Of a stretch of DNA of 6,655 bases, positions 1-6,593 are shown in pieces. Both the position numbers and the translations under genes were made by a program. Positions within the stretch are counted from its first letter, which is position 1. Every line of letters begins with the position of its first letter. This stretch comes from Gammaproteobacteria bacterium (GTDB lineage Bacteria > Pseudomonadota > Gammaproteobacteria > Chromatiales > Chromatiaceae): NCBI GenBank assembly GCA_029287695.1, contig JARFQQ010000128.1:1-6655 (forward strand). The letters are read 5' to 3'. The notes beneath the pieces were generated by a model. The model searched no databases. It was not told where the DNA came from and worked only from the letters and a program-made list of their open reading frames with translations.

Positions 1-594
1 GTCCGGCATCTTTTTGTCGGAGACGATTTCCGTTTCGGGCGCGCGCGCAGTGGCGACGTGCGCATGCTGCACGAGGCAGGCGAAGCCTATGGTTTCACTG
101 TCGACAACATGGATACCCTGACGCATCGTGACGAGCGCATCAGCTCGACCCGGATTCGGCGTCTCCTGATTGAGGGCGATATTGCGGAAGCCAATGCCTG
201 TCTCGGGCGCAGTTACGCGATCTGTGGACGCGTTGCGCATGGCGACAAGCGGGGCCGGACCATCGGCTTTCCGACACTCAACCTGGTGCTGCGCCGCAAG
301 AGCAGCCCGTTGCGTGGCGTCTACGCGGTGCGTGTCGCCGGTCTCGGAGATGTGTTGCTGCCCGGCGTGGCCAATATCGGCACTCGCCCGACTGTCGAGG
401 GTGACGAGCGTTTCCTGCTGGAAGTGCATCTGTTCAATTTCGACCGGGAGGTCTACGGACAGCTTGTCGAGGTCGAGTTTGTTGACCGTATCCGCGACGA
501 AATGAAATTTGAATCTTTTGACGCCCTGCGCCGGCAAATCCTCAAGGATGCCGGCGAGGCCCGCAAGCTGCTCGGCGTCAATCAGGAAGAGTGA
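1..594 (+). CDS. ribF: Bifunctional riboflavin kinase / FAD synthetase, 3' part (5' end outside window)
   Basis: RibF phosphorylates riboflavin to FMN and adenylylates FMN to FAD in the cytoplasm. The frame is open from base 1, so the gene is cut by the window edge. 197 residues are visible, against about 310 in the family, so roughly the first 110 are missing. In visible numbering, VGDDFRFG (6-13) and ISSTRIR (47-53) belong to the FMN adenylyltransferase domain. The riboflavin kinase domain follows: [10 protein letters not shown] (86-95) carries the PTxN metal/nucleotide motif, then GVYAV (107-111), [11 protein letters not shown] (123-133) and LEVHLFNF from 141, where E142 fits the conserved catalytic base. 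The C-terminal helix ([19 protein letters not shown]) is also typical. The GTG at 58 is an internal codon, not the start. The stop TGA lies at the ileS start, so translation is probably coupled. Identity is very secure from motifs and gene order. Confidence 0.96.
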   Translation, partial: VRHLFVGDDFRFGRARSGDVRMLHEAGEAYGFTVDNMDTLTHRDERISSTRIRRLLIEGDIAEANACLGRSYAICGRVAHGDKRGRTIGFPTLNLVLRRKSSPLRGVYAVRVAGLGDVLLPGVANIGTRPTVEGDERFLLEVHLFNFDREVYGQLVEVEFVDRIRDEMKFESFDALRRQILKDAGEARKLLGVNQEE

Positions 595-599
595 CCGTG
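584..599 (+). promoter_or_regulatory. ileS ribosome binding site and tandem GTG start codons
   Basis: AGGA at 584-587 is the only good Shine-Dalgarno sequence here and lies inside the end of ribF. Two in-frame GTG codons follow, at 591 and 597. The spacer is 3 nt to the first, which is too short, and 9 nt to the second, which is normal. The second start also gives MSNYK, which lines up with the MSDYK start of E. coli IleS. I therefore prefer 597. Using 591 would add two residues and overlap the ribF stop by four bases. Confidence 0.6.
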
Positions 600-3419
600 A
601 GCAACTACAAAGATACCCTCAACCTGCCAAAGACCGATTTCCCCATGAAGGGCAATCTGCCGCAACGCGAGCCGACGATGCTGCATCGCTGGAACGAGCA
701 GGATCTCTACCGCCGTATTCGGGAGATCTCTGCAGGTCGTCCGAAGTTCGTCCTGCACGATGGCCCGCCCTATGCGAACGGCGAAATCCATATCGGCCAT
801 GCGGTCAACAAGGTACTCAAGGACATCATCGTCAAGAGTCGCACACTCGATGGCTATGATGCGCCCTATGTGCCGGGCTGGGACTGCCACGGTCTGCCGA
901 TCGAGCTGCAGGTTGAAAAGAAGGTCGGCAAGCCGGGACAGAAGGTCTCTGCGGCCGAATTCCGCAAGGCATGCCGCACCTATGCGGCAAAGCAGGTGGA
1001 AAACCAGCGCGAGGATTTCAGGCGCCTTGGTGTCATCGGTGACTGGGACGAGCCCTACCTGACAAAGGATTACGGCTTCGAAGCCAATATCATCCGTTCG
1101 CTCGGAAAAATCTTCGCCAATGACCATATCCACGAGGGTTACAAGCCGGTCCACTGGTGCACCGACTGCGGCTCGGCGCTGGCCGAGGCGGAAGTCGAAT
1201 ACAAGGACAAGCAATCCTTCGCGATCGATGTGCGTTTCCGGGTTCTTGATGAGGATGCCTTTTTTGACCGCTGTCACTCGGTCCCGGGTCATCATGGCGA
1301 AGGCCCCGTGTCGGTTGTGATCTGGACGACGACGCCCTGGACATTACCGGCCAACCAGGCCGTGGCACTCAACCCCATGCTCGAATATGCCATCGTCCAG
1401 TGCGAAGGCAGCGCCGGCAGGGAACGCCTGGTTGTCGCCGAGGGGTTGCTCAAGGAGACCATGGGGCGCTGGGACTGTGATGATTACCGCGTGCTGGCCT
1501 ACGGCAAGGGAGGAGAGCTCGAGGGGCTCATGCTGCAACATCCTTTCTACGACCGCGAGGTGCCCGTCATCGTCGGTGAGCATGTCACGCTGGATGCGGG
1601 TACGGGAGCCGTGCACACGGCACCGGGCCACGGTCTCGAGGACTTCTTCGTCGGGCAGAAATACGACTTGCCCGTTGATAACCCCGTGGCCGGTAACGGG
1701 GTCTTCGTCGAAGGCACCGAACTCTTCGCCGGACAGCATGTGCTCAAGGCCAACGAGCAAGTGATCGAAGTCCTGCGTGAACGCGGTGCGCTGCTACTTT
1801 CCTCGCGCATGACCCACAGCTATCCGCATTGCTGGCGTCACAAGACGCCGATTATCTTTCGCGCTACCCCGCAGTGGTTTATCAGCATGGATCAGAATGG
1901 CCTTCGCGATGCCGCCCTGCGGGAAATTGACAAGGTCGAATGGTTGCCAGACTGGGGCAAGGCGCGTATCCAGGGGATGGTCGAGGGACGCCCCGACTGG
2001 TGTGTCTCGCGCCAGCGCACCTGGGGAGCGCCGATCGCACTCTTCATCCACAAGGAGACCGGCGAACCACACCCCGAGACGATCCAGCTTATCGAACAGG
2101 TCGCCAGCCGCGTCGAGCAGGAGGGGATCGAGGCCTGGTTTGCGCTTGATCCGGCGGAGCTGCTGGGCAGCGACGCCGAGTTCTACGACAAGGTGCCGGA
2201 TACGCTCGATGTCTGGTTCGATTCAGGCGTTACCCACGCCTGCGTGCTCGAGACCCGCGACGGATTGCAAAGTCCTGCCGATCTCTACCTGGAGGGATCG
2301 GACCAGCACCGCGGCTGGTTCCAGTCTTCGCTGCTGACCTCGACGGCCATGTATGGTCGCGCACCCTATCGCCAGGTTTTGACCCATGGTTTCACGGTCG
2401 ATGCCGAAGGGCGCAAGATGTCGAAGTCGATCGGTAATGTCATGAAGCCGCAGCAGGTCATGAAGACACTCGGCGCCGACATCATCCGCCTCTGGGTTGC
2501 AGCGACCGATTACCGCGCAGAGATGAGCGTTTCCGAAGAGATCCTCAAGCGCACGGCTGACGCCTATCGCCGTATTCGCAATACGACGCGCTACCTTCTC
2601 TCCAACCTCAATGATTTCGATCCGGCCGTGAATCTCGTCGCGCCTGCCGACATGCTGTCACTCGACCGCTGGGCCGTCGATCGTGCTGCGAAACTGCAGC
2701 AAGAGGTCGCTGAAGCCTACACGGAGTACGAGTTCCACCTCATTTACCAGAAGATCCATAACTTCTGTGTGACCGACATGGGCAGCTTCTACCTCGATGT
2801 CACCAAGGATCGCCAGTACACCTGCCAGGCCGACAGTGTCGCACGCCGTTCGAGCCAGACCGCGATGTACCATATCGCTGAAGCACTGGTGCGCTGGCTT
2901 GCGCCAATATTGAGCTTCACGGCCGACGAAATCTGGCAGCACATGCCGGGTGAGCGCAGTGACTCTGTCTTTCTCGAGACCTGGTATGACAAACTCTTCC
3001 GGCTCGATGAAACCGATGCCATCTCTGAAGACCAGTGGACCGAGATCATCAGGGCGCGCTCCGCCGTTTCGAAAGAGCTCGAGATCCTCCGCAAGAACGG
3101 CGATATCGGATCGGGACTCAATGCCGAGGTGACACTGATCTGCGAGGGTGAGCTCAAGTCTGCACTCGATGCACTCGGTGACGAGTTGCGTTTCGCACTC
3201 ATTACCTCCGCCGCGACCGTGAAGTCGGATGACGATGTCGACGCCACGCAGACCGAGCTTGCGGGCCTCAAGGTCAGGGTCTTGCCGTCCGGGCATGCCA
3301 AGTGCGACCGTTGCTGGCACCAGCGCGAGGATGTCGGCAGCAATCCCGGGCACCCCGATCTCTGTGGCCGCTGCATTACCAACATCGAAGGCGAGGGTGA
3401 GGTCAGGCATTACGTCTGA
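597..3419 (+). CDS. ileS: Isoleucyl-tRNA synthetase (class I, zinc-finger type)
   Basis: IleS activates isoleucine with ATP and loads it onto tRNA-Ile in the cytoplasm, and hydrolyses mischarged Val-tRNA. From GTG 597 it is 940 residues, close to the roughly 938 of E. coli. Domains in order (numbered from 597): Rossmann catalytic half with the HIGH motif at 65-68 ([12 protein letters not shown]); CP1 editing domain with [11 protein letters not shown] and [16 protein letters not shown], where D349 fits the editing aspartate; [10 protein letters not shown] from 468; [12 protein letters not shown], where E566 fits the aminoacyl-adenylate contact; KMSKS at 607-611; an anticodon-binding helical domain (DRWAVD..., [43 protein letters not shown]); and a C-terminal zinc knuckle with cysteines 903, 906, 923 and 926. 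These features match the common bacterial IleS type as in E. coli, which is usually mupirocin-sensitive, rather than the eukaryote-like resistant type. It follows ribF by 2 nt and is probably co-transcribed. No frameshift or missing key residue was seen. Confidence 0.98.
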   Translation: MSNYKDTLNLPKTDFPMKGNLPQREPTMLHRWNEQDLYRRIREISAGRPKFVLHDGPPYANGEIHIGHAVNKVLKDIIVKSRTLDGYDAPYVPGWDCHGLPIELQVEKKVGKPGQKVSAAEFRKACRTYAAKQVENQREDFRRLGVIGDWDEPYLTKDYGFEANIIRSLGKIFANDHIHEGYKPVHWCTDCGSALAEAEVEYKDKQSFAIDVRFRVLDEDAFFDRCHSVPGHHGEGPVSVVIWTTTPWTLPANQAVALNPMLEYAIVQCEGSAGRERLVVAEGLLKETMGRWDCDDYRVLAYGKGGELEGLMLQHPFYDREVPVIVGEHVTLDAGTGAVHTAPGHGLEDFFVGQKYDLPVDNPVAGNGVFVEGTELFAGQHVLKANEQVIEVLRERGALLLSSRMTHSYPHCWRHKTPIIFRATPQWFISMDQNGLRDAALREIDKVEWLPDWGKARIQGMVEGRPDWCVSRQRTWGAPIALFIHKETGEPHPETIQLIEQVASRVEQEGIEAWFALDPAELLGSDAEFYDKVPDTLDVWFDSGVTHACVLETRDGLQSPADLYLEGSDQHRGWFQSSLLTSTAMYGRAPYRQVLTHGFTVDAEGRKMSKSIGNVMKPQQVMKTLGADIIRLWVAATDYRAEMSVSEEILKRTADAYRRIRNTTRYLLSNLNDFDPAVNLVAPADMLSLDRWAVDRAAKLQQEVAEAYTEYEFHLIYQKIHNFCVTDMGSFYLDVTKDRQYTCQADSVARRSSQTAMYHIAEALVRWLAPILSFTADEIWQHMPGERSDSVFLETWYDKLFRLDETDAISEDQWTEIIRARSAVSKELEILRKNGDIGSGLNAEVTLICEGELKSALDALGDELRFALITSAATVKSDDDVDATQTELAGLKVRVLPSGHAKCDRCWHQREDVGSNPGHPDLCGRCITNIEGEGEVRHYV

Positions 3420-3435
3420 CGGCCTTCCTGTGGAA

Positions 3436-3915
3436 ATGATGCGTTATCTCTGGCTCTCGCTGGCCATTATCCTCCTGGACCAGATCACCAAGCTCTGGAT
3501 CGACAGCAGCTTCACGCTGCATGAGCGCGTGCCGGTTATTCCCGGCTTTTTCGACCTCATGCTGGCTTATAACAAGGGGGCGGCTTTCAGTTTCCTTGCC
3601 GACCAGGGCGGCTGGCAGCGCTGGTTCTTCACGGGACTTACCCTCGTCATCTCTATTGCGCTGTTCATCTGGCTGAGGCGGCTGCCCTTGTCGCACCGCT
3701 TTACGGCTTTTGCGATTGCGCTGGTGATCGGCGGGGCTGTCGGCAACCTGATCGACCGGGTCGCCTATGGCCATGTCGTGGATTTCCTGCTGTTCTATAT
3801 CGATCCCTGGTACTGGCCGGCTTTCAACGTGGCCGACAGCGCCATCAGTATCGGCGTTGTCATACTCATCATCACCGAATTGTTCGGTCTCGACAGAAGG
3901 GGGGAGACGACATAG
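3436..3915 (+). CDS. lspA: Lipoprotein signal peptidase (signal peptidase II)
   Basis: LspA is an inner-membrane aspartyl protease that removes the signal peptide from diacylglyceryl-modified prolipoproteins. From ATG 3436 it has 159 residues, close to E. coli's 164. Four hydrophobic segments are visible at about 4-21, 63-80, 88-106 and 133-150. Conserved blocks: DQITK (15-19), YNKGAAFSFLADQGGWQRWFF (45-65), IGGAVGNLIDR (98-108), GHVVDF with D116, and FNVADSAI with D134. D116 and D134 fit the catalytic pair, and their 18-residue spacing matches E. coli D123/D141. The start is uncertain: ATG codons are adjacent at 3436 and 3439, a GTG lies at 3430, and the only SD-like bases (GGAA, 3432-3435) are too close. 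Translation is probably coupled to ileS, which ends 16 nt upstream. The same frame continues open into ileS, but that stretch is an ileS shadow without LspA similarity. Confidence 0.96.
   Translation: MMRYLWLSLAIILLDQITKLWIDSSFTLHERVPVIPGFFDLMLAYNKGAAFSFLADQGGWQRWFFTGLTLVISIALFIWLRRLPLSHRFTAFAIALVIGGAVGNLIDRVAYGHVVDFLLFYIDPWYWPAFNVADSAISIGVVILIITELFGLDRRGETT
3897..3906 (+). promoter_or_regulatory. Ribosome binding site for the yciO-like gene
   Basis: The purine run AAGGGGGGAG lies in the last codons of lspA, 11 nt before the ATG at 3918. It gives the yciO-like gene its own initiation signal despite the 2-nt junction. Confidence 0.5.
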
Positions 3916-3917
3916 AG

Positions 3918-4547
3918 ATGGCGCAATTTTTCCAGATTCATCCGGAGAACCCGCAGCAGCGCCTCATCAGGCAGGCCGTTGACGCGGTCCGCAATGGCGG
4001 CATTATCGTCTACCCGACTGATTCCGGCTACGCGCTTGGCTGCGCCATGAGCAACAAGAAGGCGAAGGACCGTATCCGGCAGATACGCCGTGTCGATGAC
4101 AGTCATGTTTTCACGCTGGTTTGTCGCGATCTCTCCGAGATCTCGACCTATGCGAAAATCAACAATACCTACTACCGTCTGCTGAAATCGCTGACCCCCG
4201 GCCCCTATACCTTTATTTTCAAGGCGACAAAGGAAGTGCCGCGCATGCTGCAAAATCCGAAACGCAAGACGATCGGGATCCGGATACCCGACAACAGGAT
4301 TGCACTCGCGCTGCTCGAGGAGCTCGATGCGCCCCTGTCGAGTAGTACCCTGATCATGCCGGGTGACGAGTTCCAGCTCACGGATCCCTACGAGATGCGC
4401 CAGCTACTCGAACACCAGGTCGACCTCATCATTGACGGCGGCTATTGCGGCATCGATCCGACAACCGTCGTCAACCTCGAAGAGGATACACCGCGCGTAC
4501 TGCGTGTCGGTCTTGGCGATCCCGCAGTTTTCGAGGAGGAGTCATGA
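3918..4547 (+). CDS. yciO: YciO-type protein of the Sua5/YrdC/YciO superfamily
   Basis: 209 residues, about the length of E. coli YciO (206), and similar throughout: the N-terminus MAQFFQIHPENPQQRLI is nearly identical to the E. coli one. Conserved blocks: IIVYPTDSGYALGC (29-42), FTLVCRDLSEISTYA (65-79), TPGPYTFIFKATKEVP (93-108), KRKTIGIRIP (115-124), LSSSTLIMPG (140-149) and IIDGGYCGIDPTTVV (171-185). The superfamily fold binds nucleotide and RNA; TsaC/Sua5 members make threonylcarbamoyl-AMP for the t6A tRNA modification. YciO proteins are a separate branch, and E. coli YciO is reported not to replace YrdC. Consistent with this, the KxR...P signature and the SxN motif of TsaC/Sua5 are absent: 52-62 reads RIRQIRRVDDS and the later site is SSST. 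The precise reaction is therefore unknown, and many databases would over-annotate it as threonylcarbamoyl-AMP synthase. It starts 2 nt after lspA and ends in an ATGA overlap with the next gene. Confidence 0.92.
   Translation: MAQFFQIHPENPQQRLIRQAVDAVRNGGIIVYPTDSGYALGCAMSNKKAKDRIRQIRRVDDSHVFTLVCRDLSEISTYAKINNTYYRLLKSLTPGPYTFIFKATKEVPRMLQNPKRKTIGIRIPDNRIALALLEELDAPLSSSTLIMPGDEFQLTDPYEMRQLLEHQVDLIIDGGYCGIDPTTVVNLEEDTPRVLRVGLGDPAVFEEES
4533..4541 (+). promoter_or_regulatory. Ribosome binding site for the exported propeller gene
   Basis: GAGGAGGAG within the last codons of the yciO-like gene precedes the ATG at 4544. It is a strong Shine-Dalgarno match, though the spacing is short (about 4 nt after AGGAGG). 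It fixes the start at 4544 rather than at codons further upstream, where the frame is open but is only a yciO shadow. Confidence 0.6.
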
Positions 4548-5488
4548 TCCCCGGATTTCTGCTGCTGGCGCTCCTGGTGATGTTTTCTCCCGTGATCTCA
4601 GCCGACACGGTTTCGACGCCCGTCACTGCTTTCGACGGAGATGCGCCCGTAGTCCTGATGCATGGTGCCGTTGAACTGGCATCGAAAAGCGGTGATGGAA
4701 CAAAGATTGGCAGTCTTTCGGCCCTTGCCTGGGACCAGGACGAGGGCGTCCTTTATGCGTTGTCGGATAATGCGCACCTCTATCAATTCGAGCCGGTTTT
4801 CGAGCATGGCAAGCTGGTTGCCGTCAACTTCCTGGACCGCGTCCGCCTGCGCGAGACTGATGGTGACAAGCTCAAGGGCAATGAGAGGGATTCCGAAGGG
4901 ATGCATGTCGTCAACGGGCGCAATGGCAGCAAGGGAGATTCGGAGTTGCTCATTGCGTTCGAAAAGAAACCGCGTATCGGGCGTTTCTCTGTCGAAGGCA
5001 GGCAGGTCGGTGAAGTCGAACTCCCGTCGGCACTGACGGACATCAAGAATTACAGCGGAGCCAACCATGCGCTCGAGGCCGTGACCCGCCATCCCGAGTA
5101 CGGCGTCATGACCCTGCCACAACGGCCGCAGGATGATGGTCATTTTCTCTATTCTGCCAGTGGCCGGAAATGGCCTTACGAGATGTCGCCGTTACGCGGT
5201 AACGAAGTGGTTTCACTCGAGACCATGCTTGACGGGGCCCTGCTGATCATGGAGCGATTGTATGAACCAGGAGTATTTGGTGGAGGCATCATTACCCTGC
5301 GCAGGGCAGTGATCGATGACGACAGCCTGCAGGTCTCTGACCTGGCCGTGCTGAAGTCCCGCGATGGCTGGATGCTCGAGAACTTCGAGGGGCTTGCCCG
5401 TCATGAAAACGGGCGCTATTTCATGATCAGCGATAACGATGACAAGGCCGGGAGAGCAACGCTGCTCTACTACTTTTCTTTCAAATGA
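4544..5488 (+). CDS. Exported phytase-like / esterase-like beta-propeller domain protein
   Basis: 314 residues. Residues 1-20 (MIPGFLLLALLVMFSPVISA) form a Sec signal peptide with likely cleavage after A20, so the product should be periplasmic or secreted. There is no lipobox cysteine. The mature part resembles the family called esterase-like activity of phytase (Pfam PF13449): IGSLSALAWDQDEGVLYALSDN (55-76), RDSEGMHVV (115-123, with E118), NHALEAVTRHPEYG (174-187, with E178), and ENFEGLARHENGRYFMISDNDD (279-300). These acidic blocks sit at equivalent places in the blades of a phytase-like propeller, where family members are thought to bind metal or substrate. The true substrate is not established for most members, and phytase activity should not be assumed. 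Typical relatives are longer (about 330-450 residues), so this is a compact version. The start codon overlaps the yciO stop (ATGA), and the 3' end overlaps the next gene the same way, placing it firmly in the operon. Family assignment rests on remembered motif patterns. Confidence 0.8.
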   Translation: MIPGFLLLALLVMFSPVISADTVSTPVTAFDGDAPVVLMHGAVELASKSGDGTKIGSLSALAWDQDEGVLYALSDNAHLYQFEPVFEHGKLVAVNFLDRVRLRETDGDKLKGNERDSEGMHVVNGRNGSKGDSELLIAFEKKPRIGRFSVEGRQVGEVELPSALTDIKNYSGANHALEAVTRHPEYGVMTLPQRPQDDGHFLYSASGRKWPYEMSPLRGNEVVSLETMLDGALLIMERLYEPGVFGGGIITLRRAVIDDDSLQVSDLAVLKSRDGWMLENFEGLARHENGRYFMISDNDDKAGRATLLYYFSFK

Positions 5489-6240
5489 TCATGCAGGCAG
5501 AGGGTCGGCTCTTTATCACGGGTAACAGCTCCGGCCTCGGATATGCGCTGACCCGGCACTATCTTGAACAGGACTGGCATGTCCATGGCTGCAGCCGCAG
5601 GGGTTGTGAGGGGCTCGGCGGATTCCTGAGCGACATGCGCATGGATCTGACTGATTTCGAGGCAATTCCGGTCTGTCTCGATGACCTTCTCGGCGCCGCT
5701 GATGAACTGGATCTCGTGATACTCAATGCCGGTATTCTTGGCGAGATCCGCGACATTGCGACAACACCCCTGGCGGACATCCAGCGCATCATGAACAGCA
5801 ATGTCTGGGCGAACAAGGTGATTCTCGACTGGCTCATCCATTCGGGCCTCGATGTCACGCAAATCATCATGATTTCATCGGGCGCGTCCGTTCTCGGCAA
5901 CAGGGGCTGGGGTGGTTATGCGTTGTCCAAGGCCGCAATCAACATGCTGGCGAAGCTCTATGCCAGCGAGATGCCCGGCACTCACATCGTGTCACTCGCC
6001 CCCGGACTCATCGATTCTGACATGATGTCCTATCTCTGCGAGGAGGCCGACGCCGGGAAGTTTCCTGCGCTCAACAGGTTACGAGAGGCTCGCAAAAGTG
6101 AAGCCATGCAAACGCCTGCAGAGGCCGCACAAAACATTGCATCCGTGATCGAGGAACTGCGCGGGTTCGAGAGTGGCAGTTTCGTGGACATCCGCCAGAT
6201 CCTCGCTCCTGATCTCTACGCGTCTCTGTACGGGAAATAA
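5485..6240 (+). CDS. Short-chain dehydrogenase/reductase (classical SDR)
   Basis: 251 residues, the usual length of a classical SDR, an NAD(P)(H)-dependent oxidoreductase with a Rossmann fold. Visible motifs: TGNSSGLG (12-19) is the TGxxxGxG cofactor loop; NAG (81-83) stabilises the central sheet; N106, S132, Y145 and K149 (the last two in YALSK) form the Asn-Ser-Tyr-Lys catalytic tetrad, with the expected 13-residue Ser-Tyr and 4-residue Tyr-Lys spacing; PGLIDSDM (173-180) is the usual segment after the active site. Arginines after strand 2 (CSRRG, 36-40) and no acidic residue there suggest NADPH preference. The pattern recalls benzil-reductase or sepiapterin-reductase-like SDRs, but the substrate cannot be read. 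The ATG at 5485 overlaps the upstream stop (ATGA) and has no Shine-Dalgarno sequence, so initiation probably depends on coupling. An alternative ATG lies at 5491, two codons later. It is the last gene before a terminator-like hairpin. Confidence 0.93.
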   Translation: MIMQAEGRLFITGNSSGLGYALTRHYLEQDWHVHGCSRRGCEGLGGFLSDMRMDLTDFEAIPVCLDDLLGAADELDLVILNAGILGEIRDIATTPLADIQRIMNSNVWANKVILDWLIHSGLDVTQIIMISSGASVLGNRGWGGYALSKAAINMLAKLYASEMPGTHIVSLAPGLIDSDMMSYLCEEADAGKFPALNRLREARKSEAMQTPAEAAQNIASVIEELRGFESGSFVDIRQILAPDLYASLYGK

Positions 6241-6280
6241 CCTCTCCTGTGCAGGCGGACACTGCCGCGGATGTCACTCC

Positions 6281-6301
6281 GGGGAAGCCTGCTTCCCTTT
6301 T
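6281..6301 (+). terminator. Probable Rho-independent terminator of the plus-strand operon
   Basis: GGGAAG (6282-6287) pairs with CTTCCC (6292-6297) around the 4-nt loop CCTG. The stem can extend by a G-T pair at the base and is followed by TTTT (6298-6301). It lies 41 nt after the dehydrogenase stop, between converging genes. The T run is short, so strength is uncertain. Read on the minus strand, no T run follows the stem, so it should act only on plus-strand transcripts. Confidence 0.55.
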
Positions 6302-6323
6302 GATTCATCCGTGACCGGAAGTG

Positions 6324-6593
6324 TTACTGACTCTTGCCGGTCTCCTGCATCTCGCTGCGCAGCTTCTCAACAAATGCAGTTGCCTCCTCTGCACTGATGC
6401 TGCCATCTGCATCCGCATCCATCTGCTCGAATTGCCTTGCTGCTGGTGCCTGGAATTCTTCCAGACTGATCTTGCCATCCTTGTCGCTGTCATAGTGGTG
6501 CATGAAAGCGTCACCGGCAGTTATCGGCTCCGGGGTCTCAGCCAGTGTGTTTCCGGCAAGTAACAATGCCAGTATGGTAACTGCGATTTTCAT
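6324..6593 (-). CDS. Small secreted protein with two EF-hand calcium-binding sites
   Basis: 89 residues. Residues 1-18 (MKIAVTILALLLAGNTLA) form a Sec signal peptide with likely cleavage before ET, leaving a mature acidic protein of about 71 residues in the periplasm or outside. Two canonical EF-hand loops are visible: DSDKDGKISLEE (35-46) and DADADGSISAEE (59-70). Both have aspartate at positions 1, 3 and 5, glycine at 6, isoleucine at 8 and glutamate at 12, so both should bind calcium. The intervening helix and a C-terminal helix (ATAFVEKLRSEM) complete a calmodulin-like pair. There is no enzyme domain, so a calcium buffer, sensor or adaptor role is an inference. GGAG lies 7 nt before the ATG and supports this start. 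The gene converges on the plus-strand operon and may follow another minus-strand gene whose stop would overlap its start (TGATG). Related small EF-hand proteins are common in Proteobacteria and mostly uncharacterised. Confidence 0.9.
   Translation of the reverse strand: MKIAVTILALLLAGNTLAETPEPITAGDAFMHHYDSDKDGKISLEEFQAPAARQFEQMDADADGSISAEEATAFVEKLRSEMQETGKSQ

Noticed and set aside
582..1295. 237-codon open frame on the minus strand
   Set aside because: It lies wholly antisense to ileS, whose HIGH motif and editing-domain residues are encoded on the plus strand. GC-rich third positions keep antisense frames open, and the translation shows no recognisable domain.
709..2580. Repeated CGCCGTATTCG string within ileS (near 710 and 2568)
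   Set aside because: Eleven-base match encoding Arg-Arg-Ile-Arg in both places. Explained by codon preference, not a repeat element.
2658..3410. 250-codon open frame on the minus strand
   Set aside because: Antisense shadow of the ileS anticodon-binding and zinc-finger region, with no recognisable motifs and no plausible gene spacing.
3229..3435. N-terminal extension of lspA into ileS
   Set aside because: The frame is open upstream of 3436, but the translation is rich in Arg/Ser/Pro with no LspA similarity, and it overlaps the ileS zinc-finger coding region.
3795..4253. 152-codon minus-strand open frame across the lspA-yciO junction
   Set aside because: It overlaps two confidently identified plus-strand genes and has no family resemblance.
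5470..5862. 130-codon minus-strand open frame
   Set aside because: Antisense to the SDR cofactor-binding region, which shows clear protein-level motifs on the plus strand.
6314..6341. ACCGG...CCGGT inverted repeat near the 3' end of the EF-hand gene
   Set aside because: Only five base pairs with an 18-nt loop, partly inside the coding region and without a T run. It is not a credible terminator.
6321..6563. 80-codon plus-strand open frame opposite the EF-hand gene
   Set aside because: The minus strand encodes a signal peptide and two exact EF-hand loops with a good ribosome binding site. The plus-strand frame is its shadow.
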